From Mytilus trossulus (lineage: Eukaryota > Mollusca > Bivalvia > Mytilida > Mytilidae), in NCBI RefSeq assembly GCF_036588685.1, contig NC_086383.1, forward strand, positions 38,510,171 through 38,574,170: DNA of 64,000 nucleotides, given 5' to 3'. Made by a program: the position numbers and the translations under genes. Under the pieces are notes generated by a model. The model saw only the letters and a list, made by a program, of their open reading frames with translations. It did not search any database and was not told the DNA's origin. Shown piece by piece: positions 12,726 to 22,628 of this stretch (the first letter of the stretch is position 1; the number at the start of each line of letters is the position of its first letter).

Positions 12726-12905
12726 GATACCTCTTTCTTCTTAGAAAAAAATCATTAACATGGCATACCTATCGTAATGAACTTTTTTGTCACTAATTCA
12801 TGATTGAACCCCATACAACTACTGTGCAGCTTGCCATACCACTTTCTTCTTCGAAAAAATCATTAACATGACATACCAACTAATTGAACTTATCGGATTT
12901 TTTCT

Positions 12906-13157
12906 TCATGAACAATTCTTCAAATCATACTCGCACTTAAATCCGTAATAAATTTTGCGTTTCCAGATTGCCGAGACATTGATCCACGCAAATCTAAATA
13001 AGTGTTGTGACGGTATTTTTGCTGTCATCTGTTGTTGACTGAACATGGTGTAGTCGCTTATTACGCTGTTGGTATTATGGTTGTCTTTGTTGTTTCTTTT
13101 TTTTATTACATGATGTTGTTTCGCCTCGTCTCGTTTTCTATGTTCTCCTACGGTTCT
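12906..13157 (-). mobile_element. Leader/ORF start of a second LTR element (element B)
   Basis: In minus-strand sense this follows directly on the LTR at 13158-14044. It is clearly but imperfectly similar to 16170-16382, which follows the other LTR: both contain ACTGAACATGGTG, GGTTGTCTTTGTTGTTTCTT and GATTACATGATGTTG in plus orientation. A minus-strand ORF beginning in the LTR continues to 12906. It therefore looks like the start of another element's internal region joined to the same LTR; the rest of that element is not visible below about 12900. Confidence 0.5.
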
Positions 13158-14044
13158 TGTAGGTAGAATGATGTCTGGACATCTGGGGACTACATGTCGT
13201 TGTTGTGGACAGCTTGGCAGCGAGAGTGGGACTCGCGCCTTCTTACCCTTTTTAATGAAATAAATAAGACAACTCAATTTGCTGGTTGGAACAAGGATTG
13301 TAATGTAATGTAATGTACGGGCAGTAGACTTACGTTTGCTTTTATAGTCACTACTCATTACCCGACATTCCTGTTCCCCAGACAAGATTGAGCCTCTTTT
13401 GTAAATGAAGGAATGTGTTGCCAAAACTTATAATGCTTCATAATATGCAAAATGTATTTATTTGTTTTTGAAAAGCATTTGGACTTTTATTTCTTAAATT
13501 AAATAGAATAATATTTTTGGAAGAATTTCAATTTCTGATCTTCATTATAATTGATAATTATAGATTTGTTAAATTTTAATTAATATTTTGTGTACGTCAA
13601 TCTTCGTATCTTAACATTTTGATTGGTTATTTATACAATCTTGTGTGCCTAAATGTATTACTGAATATTCATGATGCTGTAGTATCTACACATTATGTGA
13701 ATATGGTTATAACCTTGGATGTAATATCAATTCGACATACATCTGTCCGTCGACCTAGCAACTTCTAAAGCGTGTTACTTAACCTTTAATCAAGATTCTT
13801 GACTTCTATTTTAAGCATGATCTTGTATCTTATCTAATGTCTGTTACTCTTATGAATCATAAATTCTTTTGATTGTAGTTTCTTTTTGTTATATTTTCTT
13901 GTGCCAATGAATTATTTGACTTTATATTCTATTTTACTTTTAACTGACTTAATAAATTTGAAACATACAATTTTTATTTTAATTAGCTCTATTTAATTTC
14001 AATTTTTAATTATTTCTAAAAGTGTCCTAAATCCTTTCATAACA
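13158..14044 (-). repeat. LTR (3' LTR of element A)
   Basis: An 887-bp sequence repeated at 16383-17269 with no indel and one visible mismatch (13169 versus 16394). In minus-strand sense it starts TGTTATGAAAGG and ends CTACCTACA (TG..CA). It contains a TATAAAAG box (minus, 13339-13346). Immediately before its start, at 14045-14057 on the minus strand, is the purine-rich AACAAGGGGGTGA, as expected of a polypurine tract. The ORF MATHSFIYKRG.. starts inside it and need not be a real protein. Confidence 0.75.
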
Positions 14045-14057
14045 TCACCCCCTTGTT
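14045..14057 (-). other. Polypurine tract next to the 3' LTR
   Basis: The minus strand reads AACAAGGGGGTGA directly before the LTR start TGTTATG. This is the expected place and composition for the plus-strand primer of an LTR retroelement. The equivalent position beside the other LTR copy (17270 onward) has no such tract, in keeping with that copy being the 5' LTR. Confidence 0.65.
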
Positions 14058-16382
14058 AAGTTTGAAATCTCCTGATTTCATTTTTTTTTTTTTTTTCAAT
14101 TTGTTTTGAATATAATTTTACTCTTTGAATCTTATTAATCTTGATTAAGAGAATTTTTCCAATGAATTGTTTTAGCAATAAATGAAACACAAACACATCT
14201 ATATATATGCACAAAAATATATAATGCATGCACAATAAAAAAAAAATAATTTTACAAACAAGCGGTGCCGATCCTCTTCTGTGGAACAAAGTCCACCTGC
14301 GATATAATGGAGATCTGTCTTTGGATGTACTCCAAGTCGTCGCGACAATAATTCATATGGAGATCTGTGTCTTATGTACTCCATATGTAAGTGAATAAAA
14401 TAACATATTCTCTCTCTCTTTCTTTGTCATTTAAACTATAGAGAATTTAACTCAACGTGGTTGTTATAACGTTTATATTGAACATGTTAATACTTTCTTA
14501 TGTATATATATATAGAGGAAGATCGGACTTGATTGTTTGAATTCCACCAGATTTTTATGATTTTTACTCTTTTTTTTTTCTTTTCTTTTACTTCATTTGA
14601 TTTATTTTTATTTTTATTATTTTTAATTCTTTAATTTTTCTACCCTCCTTTCTGTGTGTTAGAATTGTTACAGTAATATAATCTTTATCAAATAAATGTA
14701 GGTTATTATTATTCTGATTTGTTATGGAAGTTAAACTAATTATTTATATACATGACAGATTGTTCAGAAATCTCAACCTGTTTCTGAAGCAAACTGCAAG
14801 TTTAGAAAAAAATCTTTTCTTGATTGCTCTCGCGTGCCAAAAAAAAAGTATATATAGTGACGATCAAATATCAAAACATATGTTCATATCTCTGACTATC
14901 TTACTTTACTTTACCAACGCATGTTTAATTGTCTGACAATTTATTTACTATAATAATGATCTCTGTTATACATTTGTACAGTTTCATTTTACTCTCTATT
15001 TTTGTTATGAATGTATCTTATCTTTAATATATTGATATATATTTATCCTTGTCGACTTAGTTTTTAATAATAGTCTTTTATTTGAACAACTACAACAAAA
15101 ACAAAAAAGAATATGCTGCAAATGCTGTAAACATCCTTTTTAGAGTGATTTAATCATTTTGCCTACCCGAGTAGACTAGTACCTTTGAGCATGTGGCCTG
15201 GGGCTCTTATTTTTGCTCTTTAGTTGGGATTTTGTCTCGTCGACATTTTCCCTCGATAAGAAATATCTTCCCTCATTGTTTATAATGGGGAACCAAATAT
15301 TTGAAACCTAATATTACGATCAATTGCACTCTTTTTGATGTTTAAAAAGGACCTAGTTCGAGATACCTTTTATTTGAACCATATCTCCTTAAGTAATTGT
15401 TCATGTTCATGTTTATTTTTACCTATGACTTCATACTTTGCGAATACTAAAAATATCTGTTCCTTTAGTTTTTTATTTTGGTAAAGACTAAGCAATCGAT
15501 TTTTAAGAATATAATGTTATGTTGTTTTATGTCAGATATAAATAATGAGAGCAATCAAGTGGTTAATTACTCAAATTTAGTACTAATTGTTATAAAATGC
15601 ATTTGAATGCGAATTGAATGAAATGTCACTTCATTTTTCGTTTAGAAGTATTCAAATTTGATAATTTTTATACAAATAATTTATTTATTGATTAATTTTT
15701 AAAATTAGTTTTTTTTTATTTTTATTTTTTTAAAACTATATATGGTTTCGGTAGAGAGAGAAATATAGTAAAAGCAACAGTCTTACCGTACATGTGAATA
15801 CAAAATTATACGAGTTGGAAATGAAATTACTGTCCATTGATAATATTGGAAATATTGTTAGAAAACATTAATATTGTTCGTGTGTGGTTTGAAAGTCTGT
15901 TCTAGTTTGATCCTTCGGGTTGTCACAATAATGCATAGGTAACTAATTGTATCTGTTTCCGTAAGAATTGTTGGAATCGTCATGGATTGTTTTGATATTC
16001 GGGCTCACTGAATTGAGGTTCTGTAGTCGCTATTTTCAAGTGGCGATTGACCTGTATGGTATCGTTCCTAACATCACATAGGTAGATTTTTATGAATTGG
16101 CTTAGGGTACTGTTTGTCTCCTCTGGATTGATAAATTTCTGCCTCCACCTGGTAAGGTCGTTTAAATCGTCTCGTCCTCTGTTGTCACATGAAAGAAGGT
16201 TCGGGTCCTCTACCATGTTGTTGTGAAGGTATTTTTGGGACATCAGTTGTTGTTGTTGGCAACTGAACATGGTGGTTACTTGTTCCGATGTTGGTATAAG
16301 GGTTGTCTTTGTTGTTTCTTTATTGATTACATGATGTTGATTTTTTACTTCCTTTCGTTTGCTCGAATTCTTCTAGGGTTCT
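14058..16382 (-). other. Internal region of LTR element A
   Basis: About 2.3 kb, AT-rich, with poly-A runs in minus-strand sense. It has no pol motifs I can recognise. Two short minus-strand ORFs near the 3' end (14056-14384) hold a charged stretch ending IAGGLCSTEEDRHRLF whose meaning I cannot tell. The 5' end carries the leader and the ORF at 15980-16270. Confidence 0.5.
15980..16270 (-). CDS. Unrecognised ORF in gag position of element A
   Basis: A 96-codon ORF starting at MFSCQQQQ, with a hydrophilic composition and no recognised domain. It begins about 110 bp inside the 5' LTR boundary, where a gag gene would start, and its beginning aligns loosely with the MFSQQQ segment encoded next to the other LTR (around 13040). 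It has no zinc knuckle or major homology region that I can see. It could be a truncated gag or chance coding. Confidence 0.3.
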   Translation of the reverse strand: MFSCQQQQLMSQKYLHNNMVEDPNLLSCDNRGRDDLNDLTRWRQKFINPEETNSTLSQFIKIYLCDVRNDTIQVNRHLKIATTEPQFSEPEYQNNP

Positions 16383-17269
16383 TGTAGGTAGAAAGATGTC
16401 TGGACATCTGGGGACTACATGTCGTTGTTGTGGACAGCTTGGCAGCGAGAGTGGGACTCGCGCCTTCTTACCCTTTTTAATGAAATAAATAAGACAACTC
16501 AATTTGCTGGTTGGAACAAGGATTGTAATGTAATGTAATGTACGGGCAGTAGACTTACGTTTGCTTTTATAGTCACTACTCATTACCCGACATTCCTGTT
16601 CCCCAGACAAGATTGAGCCTCTTTTGTAAATGAAGGAATGTGTTGCCAAAACTTATAATGCTTCATAATATGCAAAATGTATTTATTTGTTTTTGAAAAG
16701 CATTTGGACTTTTATTTCTTAAATTAAATAGAATAATATTTTTGGAAGAATTTCAATTTCTGATCTTCATTATAATTGATAATTATAGATTTGTTAAATT
16801 TTAATTAATATTTTGTGTACGTCAATCTTCGTATCTTAACATTTTGATTGGTTATTTATACAATCTTGTGTGCCTAAATGTATTACTGAATATTCATGAT
16901 GCTGTAGTATCTACACATTATGTGAATATGGTTATAACCTTGGATGTAATATCAATTCGACATACATCTGTCCGTCGACCTAGCAACTTCTAAAGCGTGT
17001 TACTTAACCTTTAATCAAGATTCTTGACTTCTATTTTAAGCATGATCTTGTATCTTATCTAATGTCTGTTACTCTTATGAATCATAAATTCTTTTGATTG
17101 TAGTTTCTTTTTGTTATATTTTCTTGTGCCAATGAATTATTTGACTTTATATTCTATTTTACTTTTAACTGACTTAATAAATTTGAAACATACAATTTTT
17201 ATTTTAATTAGCTCTATTTAATTTCAATTTTTAATTATTTCTAAAAGTGTCCTAAATCCTTTCATAACA
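16383..17269 (-). repeat. LTR (5' LTR of element A)
   Basis: The partner of 13158-14044 at a constant offset of 3225 bp. It has the same TATAAAAG box (minus, 16564-16571). In minus orientation it is upstream of the internal region. The high flank (17270 on) is unrelated to the sequence beyond the other LTR copy. Confidence 0.75.
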
Positions 17270-17555
17270 TAAGGCCACAAAAATATAACATACAGGAGTA
17301 CACGAACATGCTTTTGATAGATAAATTTAAGACTGTCCTTACAACAACGGTACAGGTAGAAGGTATTTGTTGACAACCAGTTATGGTAATGTCATATAAA
17401 AATAAATGATAACGCAACGTCATTTGAAAGCCCCAAATATTAATCTACGTTTTTGCAAAATCACACAGTAACGGGTGGGACAGAAGCAAAATCAGAAGAT
17501 AGAAAACTGAACCAAAACATGCCCGACAGAACTGATAGACTCTTACAGGCAGTCA
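17270..17555. other. Flanking sequence, nothing recognised
   Basis: Unique-looking sequence between the LTR element and the 93-bp tandem duplication. No gene is seen. Confidence 0.4.
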
Positions 17556-17560
17556 TTGTC

Positions 17561-17746
17561 TTGGACGGTGACATATCCATTGATATGGAGAAACACAGAG
17601 TTTCATCGCTTACCACATGGTTTGAACATTAAAAATGACGTAATATATTCAACTTGGACGGTGACATATCCATTGATATGGAGAAACACAGAGTTTCATC
17701 GCTTACCACATGGTTTGAACATTAAAAATGACGTAATATATTCAAC
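17561..17746 (+). repeat. Perfect-looking 93-bp tandem duplication
   Basis: The unit starting TTGGACGGTGACATATCC occurs at 17561-17653 and again at 17654-17746. Because 93 is a multiple of three, an ORF (17556-17846) reads through both and repeats 31 residues. I see no other evidence that it is coding. Confidence 0.85.
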
Positions 17747-17849
17747 TTTCAAAGTGCAAACGTTTTTAACACAATTAAGAAATGGATTTATGTCTATACA
17801 TGTATTTCACAAACATTGCATATTTTTAAATGAGAATTTCCAATAATAA

Positions 17850-18815
17850 TTAGCTGTTACGTTTTAAAACTCCGTCAGTATAATTGGTAAACTTCTAAAA
17901 ATCACTTCTTCCAGATAATCTTAGTACATACAAATGTAATTAGGTCAATAGCTGATTTGTCCTTCAAAATATATAAATACCAATACAATTTAAGATCAAA
18001 TTTGAATGCTAATTGATATATCGTTTTATGTTAAACAAAACGCCCATTTGCTAAATCAAATGCATGTTGCTACGAATAATACATATCGAATGATATGTAT
18101 CTCTTTTCTGCTTGTCGTGATTTATTTACCATTATCAGGGGCCGATTGTTTTTATTTGACACAACATGAAATAGTAATGAGTGTTGCTTAGTAAGAAAAT
18201 TGTACGGAGTCTATTTGGCTGGTTTTTAGGTATGTGTTGTATTCAAAAATTTCAGAGGTGAGTTTGATCATTTTTACATTTTCCCCAAATACAAACTGCG
18301 ATCACAACAAAAAGTGGTAAAATTTTAGATCATGGTTCTATTAGGTTTAAATTAAAATATTTTGTAAACATGCAAAACGTCTGCTGAAGTTATTTCATGT
18401 GAATAAATCTTTCTGGTAGTCTATTCTAAAAGTATAAAATCAATGCTTACATCAGTTAATAAATTGTTTTGCATACTTTAACAAATCGTTAGTTAGTTTG
18501 GAGTTTTTAACATAATTATTCTTGATGAGCAATTAAAAATTAAAACTGTTCAAATTAATACGACTGTTCATGACTGTTTATGACCTTCTAAGTACACTTC
18601 TTGTTACATGGTAATTTAGAAATAATAGGTTACTATTTCTGGTGTTTCTAAGTTACTTTAACATAGCATTCTTGTTTAAATCTTAAAAAGTTATTTCCTT
18701 TAAAATTGTGACACGAAAATGACTGCTGTACCCAAAGTTTGACTATTTTATTAATTATGTCTATTTAGTTCACGCTTCATTGTAAATATACCGGAATTTG
18801 ATGAGATTGTCTTAC
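17850..18815. other. Gene-free AT-rich stretch
   Basis: No exon or repeat recognised. The 61-codon ORF at 18006-18191 is unsupported. Confidence 0.4.
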
Positions 18816-18819
18816 AAAG

Positions 18820-19010
18820 TGAGAGGTTTAGCGCTACAGAACCAGGTTGAATCCACCATTTTCTACCTTTGAAAATGCCTGTACCCAGTCAGGAATATGA
18901 CAGCTGTTGTCCATTCGTTTTGGGTTTTTTTGTGTTGTGTCATTGGATTTTGTCATGCGATTAGGGACTTTCCGATTTGATTTTCTTCTGAGTTCAGTAT
19001 TTTTGTGATT
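18820..19010 (+). repeat. Repeat family R3, short copy
   Basis: It contains CAGAACCAGGTTGAATCCACCATTTT, TGCCTGTACCCAGTCAGGAATATG and TTGGATTTTGTCATG, as in 12288-12725 and 40055-40475, then switches to other sequence. Confidence 0.65.
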
Positions 19011-19032
19011 TTACTTTTTGATACACGGAAAT

Positions 19033-19121
19033 TGTTGTAAAAGCGTTGACCGAATAACATTTAAGATGAATCGCGGAAGCGCTTCATTCTAAAAATGTGC
19101 GCACGGTCAACGCTTTTACAA
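19033..19121. repeat. Short hairpin, 19-bp arms
   Basis: GTTGTAAAAGCGTTGACCG near 19033 is mirrored by CGGTCAACGCTTTTACAAC ending near 19121, separated by about 50 bp. The 230 bp that follow recur inverted at 25260-25520, so the hairpin is probably one end of a dispersed element. Confidence 0.7.
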
Positions 19122-19330
19122 CCCTATGAAATTACAAAAAGAAGCATTCAATACCTATGATTACATTTTTTTAGCTAGGATCATGAAAACACGAATTTTA
19201 TATTTTTTTCATTTAATTCACCTGTGCACTTTATTGTGGGTACTTGTGTTATCATGAATGATAAGTTTTATTGAGTAATGCAAGTGCTTAAGGAATATCA
19301 CGTGATTTGCAGTTAGCCAATCAGAATAAC
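19122..19330 (+). repeat. Dispersed repeat family R11
   Basis: AAATTACAAAAAGAAGCATT, then GATCATGAAAACACGA, CACCTGTGCACTTATT-like sequence and TATCATGAAT recur inverted at 25260-25520; a shorter piece is at 43135-43200. Confidence 0.65.
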
Positions 19331-19631
19331 GTATTATAATGACACATACATGTAGTGTTATTATTAAAAGATATAATCAGCTCCAATATTCTAATACCTT
19401 TTTTTCCATTTCAGGTCTCAAACTAACTTTCAGTAGAAGAAATAAACTGGAATATGAGTATTTTCGTATTGAATTTCACATTGATAAAAAAGACAGCTTT
19501 TAAGTCAAAATTCCGAATTTGAACCTTGCATATTTAAATTCTCGAGAGAAAAAACGAAATAGAACTATTGAGACGAAGTAACAAATAAAGTTGGTGAAGT
19601 ACAGCCTTGCTTGTATAAGTTGCTGAAAGGT

Positions 19632-20533
19632 ATGGCAGAATCTAATGCTAACGAAGAGACCATAAAAACAAATAGTGAACATGAAAGTTCTACTACCAAA
19701 GACAAAGACACGAAAGTTGATGCACTATCTTCTATGCAGACGGAAAATAGTACATCTATTACGCGACGTCACGTCACGCCTAACTCGCCAAAAGAAAACA
19801 GAGACATAATATTAATGGCGGATGATGGTAATGATAGGGACGATGATGTTGACGTAAACAAGCCTCGTCTTGAGAGAAGACAGATATTCAATCTGATAAA
19901 ATACTTTATCTCCATCGTGCTCGCTGTGTCCGACATAACATTTGACTGGGTTGAGTATTTTGAAATGAACAAGAAGGGAAATTACTCAATTGTTTTACAA
20001 AGACAGTCAATTTTTTCAGAGGGTGTTTTTACTCATGAATGTCAAGGTCAAGGAGAGACGCTTCAACTTATTTTCCTTGTATTTGCTATTGTTGGAACTG
20101 CTTTGTCCGTATTGCAGATATTCAATATCATGTATCAATTGTTTTACGAATTTAAGGGCGTCGATAAAGAAAAACGACTTGTGCATGAATTCGTGGAAAC
20201 GTTTATTTTTCTATTTTTTGTCGAAATACAGCAGATGTTTTTGATAATGGGATTTTATCACGTCTGCACTCTAGATTGTGACGTAAATGGGCCTGAAATT
20301 TTTATTGCAACGAATGGAATAATTTCTTACGTGAGAATATTCTGGAGATTCTTTACCAGCTTCAAAGGCTGTTCCTCCCATCTGACAACAAAACCGCGTC
20401 GGAAGGTGCATTTTGCCACCAAGGGAGATAACAACTGTTGCAGAATAGTTGGAATCATCATTTTACTTGTTCTCTTTCCAATTGCTATACCCTTTGTTTG
20501 TATCTTTTGTATAATAAGTGGATTAAAGAAAAG
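19632..20533 (+). CDS. Multi-pass membrane protein of unknown family (exon)
   Basis: The exon begins after a strong acceptor (TTTTTTCCATTTCAG, ending 19414). The first ATG in frame is at 19632 in a good context (GGTATGG). The exon ends at a perfect AAG|GTAAGT donor (20533/20534), so the stop seen at 20535 is intronic. About 300 residues are encoded. Residues 1-84 are polar and acidic, rich in Ser, Thr, Asp and Glu. Hydrophobic segments lie near residues 88-108, 143-170, 188-209, 222-243 and 270-297. Residues 98-112 hold a charged DITFDWVEYFEM motif inside the first segment, loosely reminiscent of XK-related proteins, but I cannot assign a family. The exon ends in phase 2. Splicing to the acceptor at 22628 would add a short Lys-rich tail and stop at 22663. 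See the findings for a possible connection with the next ORF. Confidence 0.7.
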
Positions 20534-20569
20534 GTAAGTATTGTAAATTTTATTATTACAGCAAAATAC

Positions 20570-20735
20570 CTTGAGTGTGTAGGTAAAGATTATATTTTTG
20601 GTTAGCTTGCTTGCTGAGCCTTGACGCCATCATTGAGTTAGGTATACTACCCTCCTTTCAGCGTAGTCTAGTCCGACAGAAATATTAATTGGTTATCTGT
20701 AGGACTAGCCCACTCTACACACTCAATGCATTTTG
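20570..20735. mobile_element. Hairpin MITE family R6
   Basis: It starts TTGAGTGTGTAGGTAAAGA and ends CTACACACTCAATGCA, with internal TAGTCTAGTCCGACAG mirrored by CTGTAGGACTAG. Relatives lie at 53355-53520, 54850-55040 and 62643-62920. Confidence 0.75.
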
Positions 20736-21204
20736 CCGTAAAACTAAAATATTGATATGCAGCGCACTGCACTAACTCAAATATCAAAATATCGGTCTAA
20801 TTATCTTTAAGGAGACTCGCATAATCATAACATAAATTTGCAAGTGTAGTCAATGACTTGTCTCCGGCTAAAACAGTAGTGGGTGGGTGAAGACTCAATA
20901 TGGTATGTGTTGAAAATATGAATATATAAGCAGCTAACTCCAATATGAAAGTACGATACGTAATGCTCCCCCTCTAAGTTAACTTGGATTTGAGAATGAA
21001 AAATAACTCTTAATTTGAAAGATATATTTTGCAAGTTAACTGCAACAACGTTTACATGTACCAACAATGCATTGTTGCAGTATCAACAAGTAGCCATCCA
21101 CAAGTTTTACTTTTTGCAATTTGCCGTTTAAAAAATCTAAATCAATAAATGTTGTGAAATCAATGTTCAGAAATGCCAAGATGACAGATTAAGTTTAATA
21201 TAAG

Positions 21205-21730
21205 AAAAGAAGATGTGGTATGATTGCCAATGAGACAATTTAACTATCCACAAGAGACCAAATGAGGTAGAAATTCACACTTAAAGGTCACCCAAAAGGC
21301 CACCAATAATGAGCAAAGCCCATACCGCATAGCCAGCTATATAAAAGGCCACGAAATGACAAATGTAAAACAGTTCAAACGGAAAACTAACGGTCTAATC
21401 TATGTATAACAAATGAACTAATAACATTTATGTAACACAATCGACAACAACTTAATAACAGGCTATCAACTTGAGACAGGCATATACATACAGAATGTGA
21501 CGAGATTTAAAACGTTAGCGGGATCCCTAACATTGGGCAGTGGTGTAACAGAACAATATAAGACTGAACTATAAAAATCAGTTGAAATAGGCTTAACTCA
21601 TTAGATGAATACAAATAAAAATACTACACAAAATGGACGTGGCTGGGTACTTGTATATCCCAACAACAAAAAGAAACGAAGAACAGATCTGAGATTACTC
21701 GCAGTAACTAAGCTTTTATTTATACATTGA
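21205..21730 (+). repeat. Repeat family R1, long copy
   Basis: It begins GAAGATGTGGTATGATTGCC, includes GAGCAAAGCCCATACCGCAT, and ends after GGTACTTGTATATCCCAACAACAAAAAG and the CTCGCAGTAACT block. This is one of the most abundant mussel repeats known to me. Confidence 0.85.
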
Positions 21731-21734
21731 TATC

Positions 21735-22330
21735 AGAACATGTGGTATGAGTGTCAATGAGAAAATTCACTGTACAAGTCACAATTTGTAAAAGTAAACC
21801 GTTATTGGTCAATGTACGGTCTTCAACATGGAGCCGTTAATCCCACCGAACAGCGATATGTAAAGAGCCCCAAAAATGACGAGTGTAAAACTATTCAACA
21901 GGACAATCAACGGTATAGTCTATATAAAAAACGAGAAGCAAGAATCACATCAACAAACGACAACCACTGAGCATTATAGGTTCTTGACTTAGGACAGATG
22001 CCAACCTTCACTCTAACCCGTGACAGTAGTATAACAAAACACCATAAAAATACACACTATAAAATATTAGTTGAAAAAAAAAATCAAAGTATGAATACCA
22101 ACAGATTTCAGACGGACGTAGAACCATGAAAACCAAATAATCTAATAACCAAATAGTTAAAACTATAAATAGAAAAATATATGAAAGCCAACACCAGTAC
22201 ACAATAATTTTGCCAAACAACCGGTCACTTATGGAAAGGCTTGTTTAGAAGGATCTTTAATGTACAAAGAGTGTGCTACTCCCTGGACACCGGACCTTGG
22301 TTTTAGCGTCCCTATTCGACGGGCATGTAT
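21735..22330 (+). repeat. Repeat family R1, diverged subfamily
   Basis: It has GTGGTATGAGTGTCAATGAG, GTACGGTCTTCAACATGGAG, a GAGCCCCAAAAATGACGAG block and a CAACGGTATAGTCTATATA block; the same subfamily is at 52555-53000 and 36420-36560. Confidence 0.75.
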
Positions 22331-22628
22331 AAACAGTGTTTACGCATACACAAATAATTAAGCAAAATGGGCCAAAAATGGACAACGAAAATACAGAAAA
22401 GAGAAAAAGCAAAAAAAAAGTAATAATTCAAAGAATAAGAAATGAAATACCCCCTTCCAGACCTTTATATAGCAGTTTTCCGTTTTCATAGCAACATAGT
22501 ATATATAATATGTACAATAAAGACCATACAATAATTTTCAATGGTCATCTTAAATTTATAGTTTATGTAAAACAGCTAAAAATGATTTAAAAATTGTCAC
22601 TCTATACCAATTTATTTGATTTTTTCAG

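Larger units (their letters stand above)
13158..17269 (-). mobile_element. LTR retroelement A, non-autonomous or internally deleted
   Basis: Two near-identical 887-bp direct repeats flank a 2.3-kb internal region. A polypurine tract lies at the inner edge of the low-coordinate copy, which fixes minus orientation. The PPT-LTR junction style resembles Ty3/Gypsy elements, but no integrase, protease or RT motif is seen in the internal region, so the class is a guess. I do not see a canonical TGG primer-binding start after the 5' LTR. A gag-like position is occupied by an unrecognised ORF (15980-16270). The near identity of the LTRs suggests recent insertion. A target-site duplication cannot be confirmed, because the low flank is another element's leader instead of host DNA. 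Confidence 0.65.
20534..22628 (+). other. Putative intron between the two membrane-protein ORFs
   Basis: It is bounded by GTAAGT at 20534 and TTTGATTTTTTCAG at 22628. It contains a hairpin MITE (20570-20735) and two R1-family repeats (21205-21730, 21735-22330). Further small exons inside cannot be excluded by eye. Confidence 0.4.

Noticed and set aside
12906..13424. 172-codon minus-strand ORF as a host gene
   Set aside because: It begins inside an LTR that is repeated at 16383-17269 and continues into element leader sequence.
13158..17269. Simple segmental duplication instead of LTRs
   Set aside because: The TG..CA ends, the TATAAAAG box and the polypurine tract at the exact inner edge favour LTRs, although I could not find a canonical primer-binding site.
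17556..17846. Protein with a duplicated 31-residue segment
   Set aside because: A 93-bp duplication in frame explains it; no splice sites or homology support coding.
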